Source: Isoetes taiwanensis
Lineage: Eukaryota; Streptophyta; Lycopodiopsida; Isoetales; Isoetaceae
Length of the DNA: 64,000 nt
Assembly (NCBI GenBank): GCA_021234155.1
Contig: JAJEKV010000030.1
Location: forward strand, 11,224,525 to 11,288,524
Reading direction: 5' to 3'
Of this stretch, positions 24,368-36,300 are shown in pieces. The notes below the pieces were generated by a model. It made no database searches and had not been told where the DNA came from. It was given only the letters and a program-made list of their open reading frames with translations. A program made the translations under genes and the position numbers. Every line of letters starts with the position of its first letter. Positions within the stretch are counted from its first letter, which is position 1.

Positions 24368-27300
24368 ATGCAATTGGGGCCTGCCGCAATTAGCTTTGGA
24401 TGCCTAAATGTTAGAGGTCCAAAAGGATTAAACCATTATATTAACATGCTAGATAGTCGTCAGATGGACATTTTCTTTGCGGTAGAAACATGGGAACACG
24501 AAACACACAGGATACCAAGTGTCAAGGGTTATCAACCTTTTTCAGTCTGGAACAAGAAACCAACACGGGGGAGACCGTACGGGGGCATAGCTTGTTATGT
24601 GCATGACAGTCTTCTCAAGTTTGCTAGTTTGGAGTGGGAGGATGTAGAAGATAAGAACTTTGTGGCAATCCGTATAGCCTCTTCCATTATAACAAGTGAT
24701 AAGGATCTGATAATAGTAGGATGTTGCATCCCTCCAGTAGACCAAGAACAACAATTGGCGGCAATATTTAGACTTGGTTCTTTTGTATCCAGATGGAAGA
24801 ACAAATGTTTTGCTTGTTGGAGATTTTAACTACTGGACAGGTGGATTGCAGGCAAATCAGATATATGTTGACGGATCACCTGGTAATCTGGAAGTAGTAC
24901 AGCCAATAGAACATTTTCTTAGGAGGAGCGACCATGGGGAAGTTAATGAAGCAGGACGCCACTTATTACATCTCTGCGAATCATTGGACTTTATCATTTT
25001 CAATGGGATTCGCCCTTGGAACTCCTCAGGCTTTACCTATCGAGGTGAAAATGTAGATCAGTGTACATATTCTGTAGTAGATTACTTGATTGGAAGTACT
25101 GCATGCTTTGGACAGCTCCAGAACTTTGAGATAGTTGTTTTCCATCCTGAGACTGATCATGCTTGCATTCATTTTGAATTGGGTATTAAGCCCAAAATGG
25201 CTGTAAGGAACCACCTTACAAGACTTCAGTATAAGACTAATAAAAGGGAACGATTTCAAAGTGAGATTGAAGCCAGTATCCATTCTGTTATTTCCTTTGC
25301 TAATGTACACACGAAGGCGGCAGCGCTAAATAATCTGTTAGTAACAAGTGTAAGCAGAGTATATGGGAAATCGGTAGGTGGACATGGCAAGCAACCTAGG
25401 AATGCCTGGTTTGATCAGGAACTAAAGGAAGCAAGAAAGCAAGTGGATACTGTAGCAGGCTTGAAGAAGTATCGCAAAATGGCCCGAGATAAGAAAAAAA
25501 GCTGGGAACATGCATAGCAAGATAAGATGTTAATGGAATTGGATACAAAGAGATTTTGGAAGAAGCTGTCACCCATTGTACAAGAGATCTCTCTCACAGA
25601 TTTAGATACATGGTATGCATATGCGCTTCATCTCTATTTTAAAGGCATTGATAAACTGCAGATACCAGAATGCACATCCGCACACTTTTGTGTAGATGCT
25701 AGTGATGTTGAGGAAGGAATTCGATTGTTAGCATGTGGCAAAGCATGCGATATTACAGGCTTTAGAGCAGAACACCTGAAGGCAGGGGGGGCCAATTTTG
25801 ACAGAAGTAATAGCATTACTTTTTAACCAAGTAATTTGGGAAGGGTTCCCAACCGAGTGGAGCATGAGCATTATCCAGCCCATTTATAAGAAAGGAGACG
25901 TAGAGGACCCCGGAAACTATCGCACAATCATGATAAGTCCAATTCTGGCTAAACTATTTGATAAAGTTTTTGATCTTAAGCTGACAAAATGGGCAAATGA
26001 AAATGGCATTAGAGCAAAGGGGCAAGCAGGTTTCCAGGCCGGGTATAGAACTCTTGATCATTTGATCACACTTCACACGATAGTGGAGGAAGCTAAGTCC
26101 AGGAACAAAGCTTTGATTTGCTACTTTATTGATTTTGCAAAGGCCTTTGATACGGTTCCACGGCAAAAATTAGTAGACAGATTAACACAGTTGGGGGTGC
26201 CCAAAGAATGGATCATTGCAGTGGGAAGACTCTACCAAAATGTGCAAGGAAAAGTGGTCACTCCAATGGGTATGACAGAGGCAATACCTAGTGATGTAGG
26301 GGTGAAGCAAGACTGCCCAATGTCACCTACTCTATTTAGTCTATATGTGGATCAGCTTGAAAGCTTTCTCCAAGCAAAAGGTTGCAAATTCCCACGGATA
26401 CATGAGGAGCTAGTGGTGCTATTGCTTTTTGCCGATGATCTGCTGCTCTCAGCATATTCTCAGGAGGATATGCAAGGACAGTTGGATGCGCTTGCCAATT
26501 TTTGCAACAGGTTTGACCTTACTGTAAATTTTTTTTTTTTTTGAAGGACGACAATCTATTATCAAGGAATATCAAGATACATACAAGGGACCTGTGACAT
26601 GGGACTCAAAACCTAGAGGACGAGATGGTCCACTAAGCAAAACCACCCAAACACAGTACATAATCATACTCTTTGTGCCACCTTGAGGCGTTTAATGGCC
26701 TCATCACAATCAACATGTTCTGCAACATCGGAATGATCATCAACAGACATCAAGTTATCATGCCACTGAATAGAACGAGGCAGGATAGCCTCGTGAGATG
26801 ACATAACCAACTTCTTCCTCGCTGCCTTCTCTTGACCTGTTGCCATGACTCTTTAGCGCACTGAAGATTAGGACCATTAGCCATAACTACCTCAGAAGCA
26901 TGAGAAGCAGAAGCAACAACGGGGAGAGTGGTAGGAGCTATAGCTGCAGTTGACGGTGCTAAGGACGACACCATTGGAACTGTGTGTAGAGCATCTTCCA
27001 TAGCCGAGGAATGCAAGACAACTGGCAAAGGTTGATCATGAATAGATGAAGAAATAACAGTAGGAGCTTGAACCTGAGAAGAATGTTGAACAGATGCCTG
27101 AGATGCACGACCTTATCAGGAAACGAACGGGCTAATTCTGGACCATTCAGAAGCTTAAGATCCAACTTCTTATACCAAGGCCCGCTCTTCACAACTACAC
27201 AATCTGGCAAAGGCGAGTCCACAGGCATAGAAACACAAATCCTTGGACCATTCATGATGGAGTGTGAGATATGAACCCCAAGTCCCGTTGCAATTGCAAC

Positions 27301-29258
27301 TAGAAATTGACGAGCCATTATTAGGAGGAAGATTAGGTAACGAGAACCAGCAAGGCATCTTTAATGCACGAACTGTATCTGGTGTAAAGCTAGGAGAGTA
27401 ATACTGGTACATTATATATTCCCCACCAAGTGGATCAATCCCTCTTGATACCAAAGAGTCCACTGCATCACTACTTTCAACATAATGAGAACAAAGTTTT
27501 TTGCCAACAACTTAATGGACTGGAAAGGAGGAAGTTGAAGGCGTCTTAGAAGCTGAGACAACCAAATACGGAACCGTGAAAAATCTAAATAGCCACCAAT
27601 AAAATACCCAAGAACTGCACAGGAATATAAGTTCTCAGCACACTTAATATGAGCTTGATGGTCCACCTCAACCACAGGAATACCAGAAGCTTGAACCACA
27701 TTCTGACAATCAGACTGGTAAAATATGTCATCTGGAGGCAATTGTTGTTGCAGTTGAATCTGTCGGGCTTTCAATGTGTCCAAGATTGCCGATAACTCAT
27801 CCTTACTTCCTTCAGACAATACCTGTAAAGCAGCTGCTACCCTTGCCTCTCTAGATGCACTAGATATATCCTTACAAAGCCAATCGCTAAATCTTTGATA
27901 TGAAACTTTTGTAACCGAATCAGATGATTTCCAAGCACTATTATTTGCCTGAGGCTGAGGAACTACATTAGGACTGGAATTCCCCATCCCTACTATAAGT
28001 GGCCGAAATCAAACAAACCCAAATCCGGCCCCTAATCTGATAGTAAACCCTAACAAAATTGATGTTGATGGAGAGCTCTCAGAACAAGCTTTCCAACGAA
28101 CTAAAGATCATCGAAAACGGAGTTCAGAAGCTCAAGTTACAAGGAAGAACGCCGGCAGCCCTAAGTGCCATCGTCACGAGCGCCTCCATGGTCCCAAAAA
28201 TTCGACATATGAATAAGACTAAGCTTGTATGCTTTGGTAAAACTGAGGCTAACGTTATATATCAAAGAGAAAGAGTAGAACATGTTAATTTTTACAAATA
28301 CCTTGGGCATGAAGTGTATGCAGGCAGGAGAAGCTGGACCCAAGGAATTGACAGTAGGATTTCAGCTGCATTGAAAGCATTCTATGCGATGCTTAATCAG
28401 GGCAAGCAAGCAAATGTGCAGTCTTGGCCAATATGGAAACGCTTATTTGACACATTAGTCATGCCAGTTGCTTTGTATGCTTGTGAACTATGGGGGCCGT
28501 CCTTGCCAAAAGGGAAGTGGGATGCATTGGAGCAAATACAAAAAACATTATTACATATGGTTTTTAAAGTGAAAAGATCAGTGCCGTATGAGATTCTGTT
28601 AATGGAAAGTGGATCATACCCATTGGAGATCCAAGCAGCTTGGCAAACTGCCCGATACTTGAATAAAAGAGTAGAGGGAACATCTTTGGCATGTGTGGCA
28701 ATCCAGGCCTCCATGGCTTTGGGAGGGAGGGGAAAAGCAAGCTGGCATAAGGATGTAACACGATGGTTGAACCGATTACATCTTACAATGGCTGATTTTG
28801 GGGAAAATTGTAAACAAAAAGCATTTAAGCGGTACATTGGGTTCTGTGATAAGAAAAAGGTCAGATACTATTTGGAAGACTTTAATCCAGAAGCAAAACA
28901 TGGCATTCAGTTATATCTTAGTCATAAGAACATGTACCCGGGAATGGTACAAGCAATAGCTCGAATATGCATGGGTTCACATCATCTTATGATTGAAACA
29001 GGGAGATGGTCAGGGCTTCCTAGGGAAGAAAGGACATGCAGATGCAAGCAGGATATTGAAACAGAATCACATGTAATATTTCATTGCCCTCGGTTCCATT
29101 CACTTCGGGAAAAGTACTCCCAACTGGATTGGGACCATGAGAACTTGGCAACTCTTTTTCAAAAATACTCTACAATATGCCAAGTGGCAAAATTCGTTAG
29201 AGAGCTCCTTGAGAACATTGACAATAGTGAAAAAGATACTCTTATCAGTAAAGAGTAG
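24368..29258 (+). pseudogene. LINE ORF2: endonuclease, reverse transcriptase, zinc finger
   Basis: Encodes the nicking and target-primed reverse transcription enzyme. The EEP endonuclease shows CLNVRG, AVETWE, LVGDFNYW and the catalytic TDH near 25155. The reverse transcriptase shows YFIDFAKAFDTV, a SPTLFSLYVDQLE block and the catalytic FADDLLL near 26430. The thumb and C-terminus resume at 28209 (MNKTKLVCFG, YKYLGHEVY), with a zinc finger CRCKQDIETESHVIFHC near 29040. Breaks: a frameshift near 24780-24830, a TAG at 25515-25517, a frameshift in the G run at 25786-25792, and the retroposon at 26528-28208 between palm and thumb. It is inactive. Confidence 0.88.
26528..28208 (-). mobile_element. 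Antisense poly(A) retroposon inside the LINE
   Basis: A T run at 26529-26542 on the plus strand is the poly(A) tail of an element transcribed on the minus strand, whose 5' end is near 28208. It splits a codon-continuous reverse transcriptase: TVN before it, MNKTK after it. The minus strand has a gag-like ORF1 in several frames: 27987-27412, starting MGNSSPNVVPQPQ, then PCWFSLPNLPPNN and MNGPRICVSMPVDSPLPDCV. This matches the DUF4283-type RNA-binding domain common in plant L1 ORF1. Downstream reverse transcriptase is absent, so this is a deleted L1 or an L1-mobilised copy. No clear target duplication. Confidence 0.75.
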
Positions 29259-29345
29259 ATGTAAAACTTGTAAGAGTTGTCCCATGGCCTACGGGTCTTT
29301 GTTGGACGTTAATAAATCTTATTATTATTATTATTATTATTATTA

Positions 29346-30154
29346 ACCTATGGCGCTATAATGGGTGTCTTGTTTTAGGACCAAGCTTAGATGCAGCTTG
29401 GGACATACTGTTTGAAATGATATTTATAGGATAAGCTAATTGAGACAAGATTTCCAGCTTAGCTGTGACCGCTTATAGCCGAGAGCAGCAAATTGAAAAT
29501 CTTGGACCAGTAGCCTACCTTAACAATATAGAAATTGGGAAGCTTTTTTGTCGCGTTCTTTTTCTTCACTATGTTTGCCAGTTGCCTAGCCTCTGCTCTG
29601 CTCTGTTAAAATTGCTTATAAATGGTCTGTGAGCTTTGTCTTCCGACGTGCTATGAATTGTATGTTGCGAAAACATGAAGCTTATAGCAAAGCTTCAAAA
29701 AAGTTTACCAGGATTTCTGAAAAGCTTCAGGTTAGAATGGATTTTTTGTTTAGTAATCTATTGCAAACAGAGCTGCAAAACTCTTATGTTCATCCGTTAC
29801 ACAACAAATATGGTATTATCTGCTAACCAGATCATCCAAAATGACATGATCCAATTACCATTCTCTAATATTGGGTCGTGCCATGTATTATCACGAGAAT
29901 GCACCACTGTGAATAAAAGCGACCCAACTATTATACTGTTGGCTAAAGTTTGTCTATTACCTTTGGGAGGAGAAACTTTATGTCTATATAAGGATCAATA
30001 GGCAAAATGCATACTATATGGTACAAACAACTAGTTGCTTGACTGCATTGGTGGGGACTAGATATTTCTGACACACCTGGGGGATCCACAATTTCGTTTC
30101 TAAGAGAGTGTTTGATAAGTTATAGACACCATTGCTAGCATTAAAACTGATTTT
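29346..30154. other. No gene recognised
   Basis: AT-rich sequence between the LINE tail and repeat family A copy 3. Only short open frames and no recognisable motifs. Confidence 0.5.
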
Positions 30155-30330
30155 TTTGGGTTGCCCCTAGGGGGGCAAACCCTTGTTTATGTGGGCTTTT
30201 GGCATATCCTAGGTATATGCTGGAATATACCTAGGATATGATGTGACTGCTCCAAACCTACTCTGTAAACTCTCGGTCGCCATTGTTGTGCGGCTGGTGT
30301 GGGAACTGGTTAACCGGCACCGCCAAGCAT
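30155..30330 (+). repeat. Dispersed repeat family A, copy 3 (best preserved)
   Basis: It has the GGGTTGCCCC/GGGGCAAACCC head and a clean second palindrome: ATATCCTAGGTATAT facing ATATACCTAGGATAT across 6 bases. GTGACTGCTCCAAACC and CTGTAAACTC follow. A GCTGGTGTGGGAACTGGT motif near the end recurs at 30350-30365. Confidence 0.75.
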
Positions 30331-30365
30331 TAGAGCGAGGTCCATAAGCTGGTGTGGGAACTGGT

Positions 30366-31049
30366 GTTGGAAGAAGGGGGGAATTGGAAGAATTTATCTC
30401 TGGACTTGGCTTATCGGCTGGAGCATGGACCGTCTATGGCGAAATCCGTGGTATTCTAAGGCAAGCATATGCATGGTAGACGGGGAAGCTAGACGGGGAA
30501 GCTGGGAACATCCCATTTAACTGTTTCTAGAAAGAATGGTAACCACATGGTGAAGAATGAAAAAAGGAGTTGTTTCTTCATGATTCTCAAACATTATTGT
30601 TCTATAGATTATAGCATGTCATCTGTCCACATTTGTTTGCCTTATTACCCAAGTTGCCTCAAAGAAGACAACTCGGTCCAAAATGTAGAATCTGTACATG
30701 GATGGAAGAGCTGCATATTCACGTGCCTTATATTTATGACCTATGTTTGCCATATGATTCGTCAGCATATTAATAGCAAGTCCCACTGCTTGTAATTGGC
30801 ACACCGGAACTTCTCGGGAGGTTACCCAACCCAGTACTATTCCAGTCCAAGCACGCTTGACTTCAAACTTCTGATATGATCAAGTGTGGCAGCACTGGTC
30901 CGCACTACAAAAGAAGAGAGATATCAAATGCATGTAAGGGATTTGCTTTGCATGGGCACATCTAATCGAGACATCTAGAATGTGTATAAGAAGGCAAGAT
31001 CCGTTCAATTAAAAACCCAGCCATGTCTTCCTTGTGACTGTCAGATGGC
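30366..31049. other. No gene recognised
   Basis: No assignable coding sequence. A decamer TAGACGGGGA occurs twice near 30480-30495. Confidence 0.45.
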
Positions 31050-31583
31050 TCAGTACCTTTGCAGCCAACAGAGCTCAAGCAACATCTACATGACCACTTT
31101 CAAGCATTTTTTGCTGAGAAACATCTACCCTTTCAGTCAAAAAGGCGAGACACACTCCTATCTAGGATATCTCCCATCATTTCTGAAGGGCAACGCCTGT
31201 CGGTAGAGGCTGCTATGACTATTGTTGATCTGAGTTCGGTAGTATTTGAACTTAAAAAGGGGAAGTGCCCAGGGTTGGATGGTATATCATTTGAGTTCTT
31301 TCAGATGCAACAAAGGATAAACGAGATTGAAGAAGAAAAAACTAAGATCATACAGAGGTTGGTTGAGCTAGAAAAAACAAATGTTGAGTTAGATGCATGG
31401 GAATCATTTGATAGAATAAAGCTGCATATCATGGAATTTGAAGAGCAGAATAGAATTAAGCATGACGTTAGGTTGATAGGGGTAGCAGAGAAACCTAACG
31501 AAGACACGTATCGAGTTATTGCAGAAATAATAGAGACCGGATTAAAGATCAAATATTCCAATGCTAGACCACCAGCTTTATGA
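31050..31583 (+). pseudogene. Chimeric LINE fragment: RT start joined to an ORF1-like coiled coil
   Basis: One open frame (31059-31583) first reads the N-terminal reverse-transcriptase block of a LINE (FFAEKHLPFQ, LKKGKCPGLDGISFEFF, the usual KxPGxDG motif). From about 31300 it switches without a stop to a coiled coil (EIEEEKTKIIQRLVELEK) and an L1-type RRM start (IKHDVRLIGVAEKPNED). In an intact element ORF1 precedes ORF2, so this order is inverted. It implies a deletion/junction between two LINE copies. The second part resembles, but is not a copy of, the ORF1 at 23713-24354. Confidence 0.7.
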
Positions 31584-31639
31584 TTACTATATCAAATTTT
31601 CTTCAGTTTGATGTATTATTTGGTTTGTAGACTAAAGGT

Positions 31640-32190
31640 GCCAAATGAGGTGCAAACATGACTCCCATCTGTGAGAAAAATGGATCTAAGAGCCATCTCC
31701 AAGAAATCTCTTTATTGGATGCTTCATTTTGCAATATTCTCATTGTCGTGGGAAACTATTGTTGACAGCTATCAAACTAGGCTAGAATCATCCCATCTCG
31801 TTCCATCTATAAAGAGAATGCATTGCAAGTATGTACAATTGAGATTAGTAATTTTGTATCAAATTGAATTAAGTGGGTTTATATTGTCCATGAAGACCAA
31901 TAGGCCTATGGGACCCACATAAAGAGCACAAAGGATTATTATCAGGATTAATAAACCTCCGCCCCGAGGGTTTTTGACGGAAAAAACTTAGTAGTAATAA
32001 GCATGCAGATAAACTGTATATTGATACATCTCAAGGGAGTATCAGATGACATAACTGAGTGCGCATATCCATCATTTCTTGAAGATATAGTTCTAATAAC
32101 CCCATTGAAGCCGCGTCCATCATCACATGGACCAGTGGAATACATAATCTTGTCAAAAATATTCATGAAGTAAATGATACCATAGTTAAA
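31640..32190 (+). pseudogene. Second PIF1-type helicase remnant (weak)
   Basis: Shifting frames give an ILIVVGNY block resembling helicase motif III (GGDFRQ), then LVPSIKRMHCKYVQLRLVILYQ resembling the S-LW-v-L-NMR region. Around 32050-32130 the sequence ECAYPSFLEDIVLITP resembles the region before the 'iLtPrN' motif. There are many stops. It may be a fragment of an autonomous Helitron unrelated to the copy at 13.1 kb. Confidence 0.4.
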
Positions 32191-33171
32191 ACTCAACCAT
32201 CTCCATCCTCGTGATTACAACAAATTTGACGCTTTAGAAGATGTCCTGGGAGATGAGAAGTTGCAGGAGGCAATATATCACCTTCTACGAGTGGATTCTC
32301 CTTCGATGAAGAAGCGCAGGTGCAATTACTTCTGCATAAGTATCACAATAAGCCTGAAGAGAATATCCCCTATATGCGTAAGATTGCACCTTCCCCTTCT
32401 TATGAAGAATGCGTCCAGCAGCATGAGCACAAGGGGTCCCAGCTGCCGTGCAAAATTTTGGAGATGTTGGCTTCAACGGACTTGTCTCACTCTGCCGTCA
32501 TTTTTGGTGCAAGACCCTAGGGCATTCTGGTAAATACAAAAATTTGTGGACGTGTAGTGTATCAATATATTGTATTTATGTTGATTGTGGGCATTTTGGT
32601 AATTCTTGAAACATTAGAGGTATTTTGGAAAAATACCAAATTTTAGGGGCATTTTAGTAATTTTCATTTTATAATATTGAATTGTTAAAAGCCAAGGAAT
32701 TGATTTAAGCATGGGCACAATACATTTCCTATAGCAATTTGGGCCACATTCATTCGATGCATCGTCAGAGTTATTCTAGAATTAGAAAACTAGTTACGAT
32801 AATTTAATCGTCGGAGTTATTCTAGAACTAGAAAATCAATTAAGATAAGTTGGTGCATGTTTGTGTCAGCTGCTTATGAGACACACATTATCATGTTGCA
32901 GGCTATTATTTTATAGATGCTGAGGATGAGGAAGACAACTAAACGATGATCATGCACTAGAATTTGCATCTCCCATTCATGTTTTGCTTAGGTTCTATGT
33001 TTGGAAACTTTGGATTTAGTGGAGTGGAGGTAACCTCAAATGACATTTTCTTTACATCATAAAACTTCATTTCAGCGACAAATGCTTCAAATGTAAAATT
33101 TCGACACAAGGTAGCAGAAAAAAGGCAACCCTAAATTCTGAAGCCCTATCTAAAGCTATTGCGACATAACC
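32191..33171. other. No gene recognised; candidate promoter region
   Basis: Low-complexity AT-rich sequence, with GGCATTTTGGTAATT and related GGNATTTTGGTAA phrases repeated at about 32520-32660. The last 60 bp before 33172 look like a 5' leader. Confidence 0.4.
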
Positions 33172-33258
33172 ATGGCGGAGATCTTACAGGGCGGCAACAA
33201 AGCAATTACACGAAGTGTTCGTGGTGACAGAAGAGCCCATGGCAGATCTATTAAAAAC
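33172..33258 (+). CDS. First coding exon of an unidentified gene
   Basis: The ATG is in a strong plant start context (AACCATGGCG). Twenty-nine open codons rich in Arg and Gly follow (MAEILQGGNKAITRSV...), ending at an ideal GTAAGT donor. Downstream, phase-compatible candidate exons are 33773-33787, 33842-33880, 34008-34055 and 34867-34947 (TGA). Together they would give about 90 residues, but one intron would be only 54 nt and I recognise no family. Alternatively this is an upstream exon or upstream ORF of the AP-1 sigma gene 3 kb further on. The first exon is the only part I would trust. Confidence 0.4.
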
Positions 33259-36200
33259 GTAAGTCTTGTCTTTCTTCTTCCCTCTTTTTGCTGTTTCAAA
33301 TATCTCCTGGTTTATCAGATGTTATTTGCGGATTGCATCCATATAATCTGATGTCATCTGAATGCTTCACTGGTCTCTTGCTGTCAATTTTTGTTTGATT
33401 TGTTCTTCCATATTGCGACCCATTAGAATTGCCTTGTTCATTTTTTATATCCTCCACTATCACTATTTATCTGACTGCAGTTTGAAGAATGGCCAATATC
33501 AGTTTTGTTACAATAAATGGCTTACAATGTCTTTTCACGGTGTAGCATCATTCAGTTAATGAGGGTTGGGGACTATAATTTTGCTTTATTGTTCATGTAT
33601 ATCAAGAGATGGCAACACTAGTGCCGCATTCAGAATTCTATCAGGAGCCAGGGATTAACAGAACATGGTTGCTCGTTCTTTTACATGTTATAAGGATGCA
33701 AATGGGAAATAATGATAGAGATTTTATAGTAACTTAAATGTCGATCTGGCAAAATGTGGTGGCTATTTGCAGACCGGCATCTTGAAGGTATGTTAACTTG
33801 TAATTTCATGTCACATGCATGGAGATCGACAAGTTTCTCAGGGGGCACGAGTGCTATCAGGTTGGGAAAGAAATTACCAGGTTTGCACGGCATAGCTGAG
33901 CATTGTCAAGGTTCGTTTCTTTTTTATTCAGTTTCTTTTTTATTCAGTTGGTCTGGTCTTGCTTTTATGGTTCTTGTTAGTATGACTCTGAGTGACGTTT
34001 TTGACAGCCACAGCAGCATCCCCAAATACTCCTTACTTCCAAATCCAAGACTGAGGTACTTTTATCTTGTTGTGTTGAATTTTATTTTTGCCCTTTGCTT
34101 TTCATGGATGGGCTCTAATGTTTGTTTACCAGAAGGACATGGGGAGTTCCATGATTGTGGATCAGAAACTATTTGAATGTGATAGGAATCATGTTTCATG
34201 TGTACATGTTAATATCAACATCTCTTAGGTACTGCCTTAGTGGGAACTAAGCATTGCGTTGGATTGTTTAGATTAAATATGCTTGCAGCTTGTTTGAGAG
34301 TCCTACATACAAAGTACCTACAACATGGTCAACAAGGTATAACTTTATGTCAACCTGATAGCGAGATGTGACACAACCATACACTTGCAAGCAAGACATG
34401 CAAAAGTAACTACTAGTATTGTATGACGCCTGACACAACTATAGCAACACCTCGTTTCTCAATACATAAGACACAAAAATGAAGAGCAATATATTATATA
34501 AGGCATGCCACATTTCAAAATTGTATAACTAGGGTCAGATGTATTTGTTTTTTAAGTTATATAAAATATGACATGTATATGTAGTGTTGTTTTTATTGGA
34601 TGTAGCAGCTTCATGTTATACTTAAGGCTCAAAACCTTCTTTTGCACCTATTTGCTTGTTTGTATTTTGTTGGAAGGGTGGTTAGAGTTGAAGGAGAGTA
34701 ATTAAAGTTGCATGTTATATCATGATATTAGTACATAGAATGTTGATAGCCAGATTTGTACTCCTTTGAATCTAACAATTTCAAGCTATTGTTGAATAAA
34801 GTAATCCTATAAATTTAAAGATTTCATAAATAAATCGTGATTGTTAATTTGCTTCTGTCGCAATAGCACTTGATGAGGATGACAAATAATACTTTGTTAC
34901 TACTGGCGGTGAAGAAGAACAATTACCTTCTTCGATTGAAAAAGTGAGGCACTGAAGATAACTTATCTAAAGGTTAGTGTGTTTTGCTCATGTTTGCTTG
35001 TTTTGAAATGTGTTCCGAGTTTTCCTAAAGAATAAATCAAAGCATCTGTTTTTCCTCCTGAATGTTCCGAATCCTACATAAGAAAACAAAGCATCTTCAC
35101 TATGTAACAAATCCTGAACTTGTTAGAGCATGACTTGCCTTTGCATGTATTTCATCAAATCCTCTGAAAACCAGGACAATAAATCATCTTTTATTGTGCT
35201 CAATACTATAAGTCCTTGATGTTGAACATATAATACTAGAAGTGTTTGCTATATATCATGGTTGTGCCACTTGTCATAATATTGAGGACTATATGGGCAT
35301 ATCAATATGGGTATGCAATGAATGTCTATTTTGAACTTCTTATCTCAAAATATGATGGAGAACATTGCCAAAGGCAGATGCATCCCTAAGGGTTTGCCAT
35401 TCCTGTTGGACATAGCAACCTGTTTCTTTAAGTGGTTGTGTGCACGAAAATGGCATCTGCACGCCCATTCCAAGTAGCATTCCTATCAAGTAGAATTTGA
35501 TATTGTTTCTTATTCAATATCTAGCACAATAACAGGGGTTTCGAGGGGATTTGATATGGATGCATACATCACCATCGCCGAGACAATGAAGGGGGTTCCA
35601 GGGGGATTTAATATGGATGCATCGCTGAGACCATAGGCCGTAGTCCTAAACAATTGACTGGGTTTACAGAGACGAAGAAAAAAAAAGATTCAATAGAAAA
35701 AATGAGCATGTTAGCCTGTTGGGTGCATTGGTTAGAGCATTCTTATTAGGATATTGAATTATTTTAGTCGAGGTTCGAGTCTCCGTATATTTCATATTCC
35801 AAAACCTTAGACGAACCTGTAATTGAGATTTCAAAATTATAGGCACCCCCAATCATAAACGACTATAATCGAAACGAGAGGCACCTAGAGGCCCCAACAT
35901 ACGATCTAGGCCATAGGATGGACGGATCCGACAACCGAAGTAGTTCATGGCGCACCTCATTTAGAAAATATTTTAGAATTAGTGTTCGGACTTAGGTGTA
36001 AATAGACAACAAAATTTTGAAGGCAATTTTTTGTCCATTTTGGACGTCTCAAGATTAGGGAAGTTTAATAGCCTGGGCATGACATAGGGTGGACGTTGAA
36101 GCGACCTTCTTCTTGAATCAATGCAGTAAGGCCGGAGCTAGATGAGCAATACTTATATTTTAGCTTTAATCAGCAGAACCATTTCAATGCTTACATAGTT

Positions 36201-36300
36201 TGCTTTCTCTAATTTTTTTCTTTGAAGGTATCATTCTTGAATTTCCAAGCTGCAAAAGCTCAATTTTGTTATAAAGCTACATTTTCTTGGACGGTTCACA
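33259..36300 (+). other. Introns or intergenic region before AP-1 sigma
   Basis: AT-rich sequence. It holds the tentative exons listed for 33172 and a tRNA-like sequence at 35727-35790. Just before 36301, a TTTGAAG acceptor near 36230 starts the leader exon that carries the AP-1 sigma ATG. Confidence 0.4.
35727..35790 (+). repeat. tRNA-derived SINE-like or decayed tRNA sequence
   Basis: TGGTTAGAGCA near 35739 fits a pol III A box, and GGTTCGAGTCT near 35772 fits a B box (10 of 11). Their spacing of about 33 bp is right for a tRNA or SINE. The acceptor stem does not pair convincingly, so a functional tRNA is unlikely. Confidence 0.4.

Larger units (their letters stand above)
23646..29345 (+). 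mobile_element. LINE retrotransposon, full-length but broken and interrupted
   Basis: A non-LTR element of about 4 kb, enlarged by a 1.7-kb insertion. Order: 5' leader, ORF1 (23713-24354), ORF2 (24368-29258: endonuclease, reverse transcriptase, C-terminal zinc finger), and AATAAATC followed by a (TTA)n tail (29316-29345). ORF1 of the coiled-coil/RRM/CTD kind and a simple-repeat tail differ from the common angiosperm L1, which has a poly(A) tail and often a zinc-knuckle ORF1. No target-site duplication was recognised. Confidence 0.88.

Noticed and set aside
34395-34415. CTTGCAAGCAAG palindrome followed by ACTACTAGT as a Helitron terminus
   Set aside because: Spacing to CTAG is too long and no partner 5' end is recognisable.
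35727-35790. Functional tRNA gene
   Set aside because: A and B boxes are present but acceptor and anticodon stems do not pair; kept only as a SINE-like remnant.
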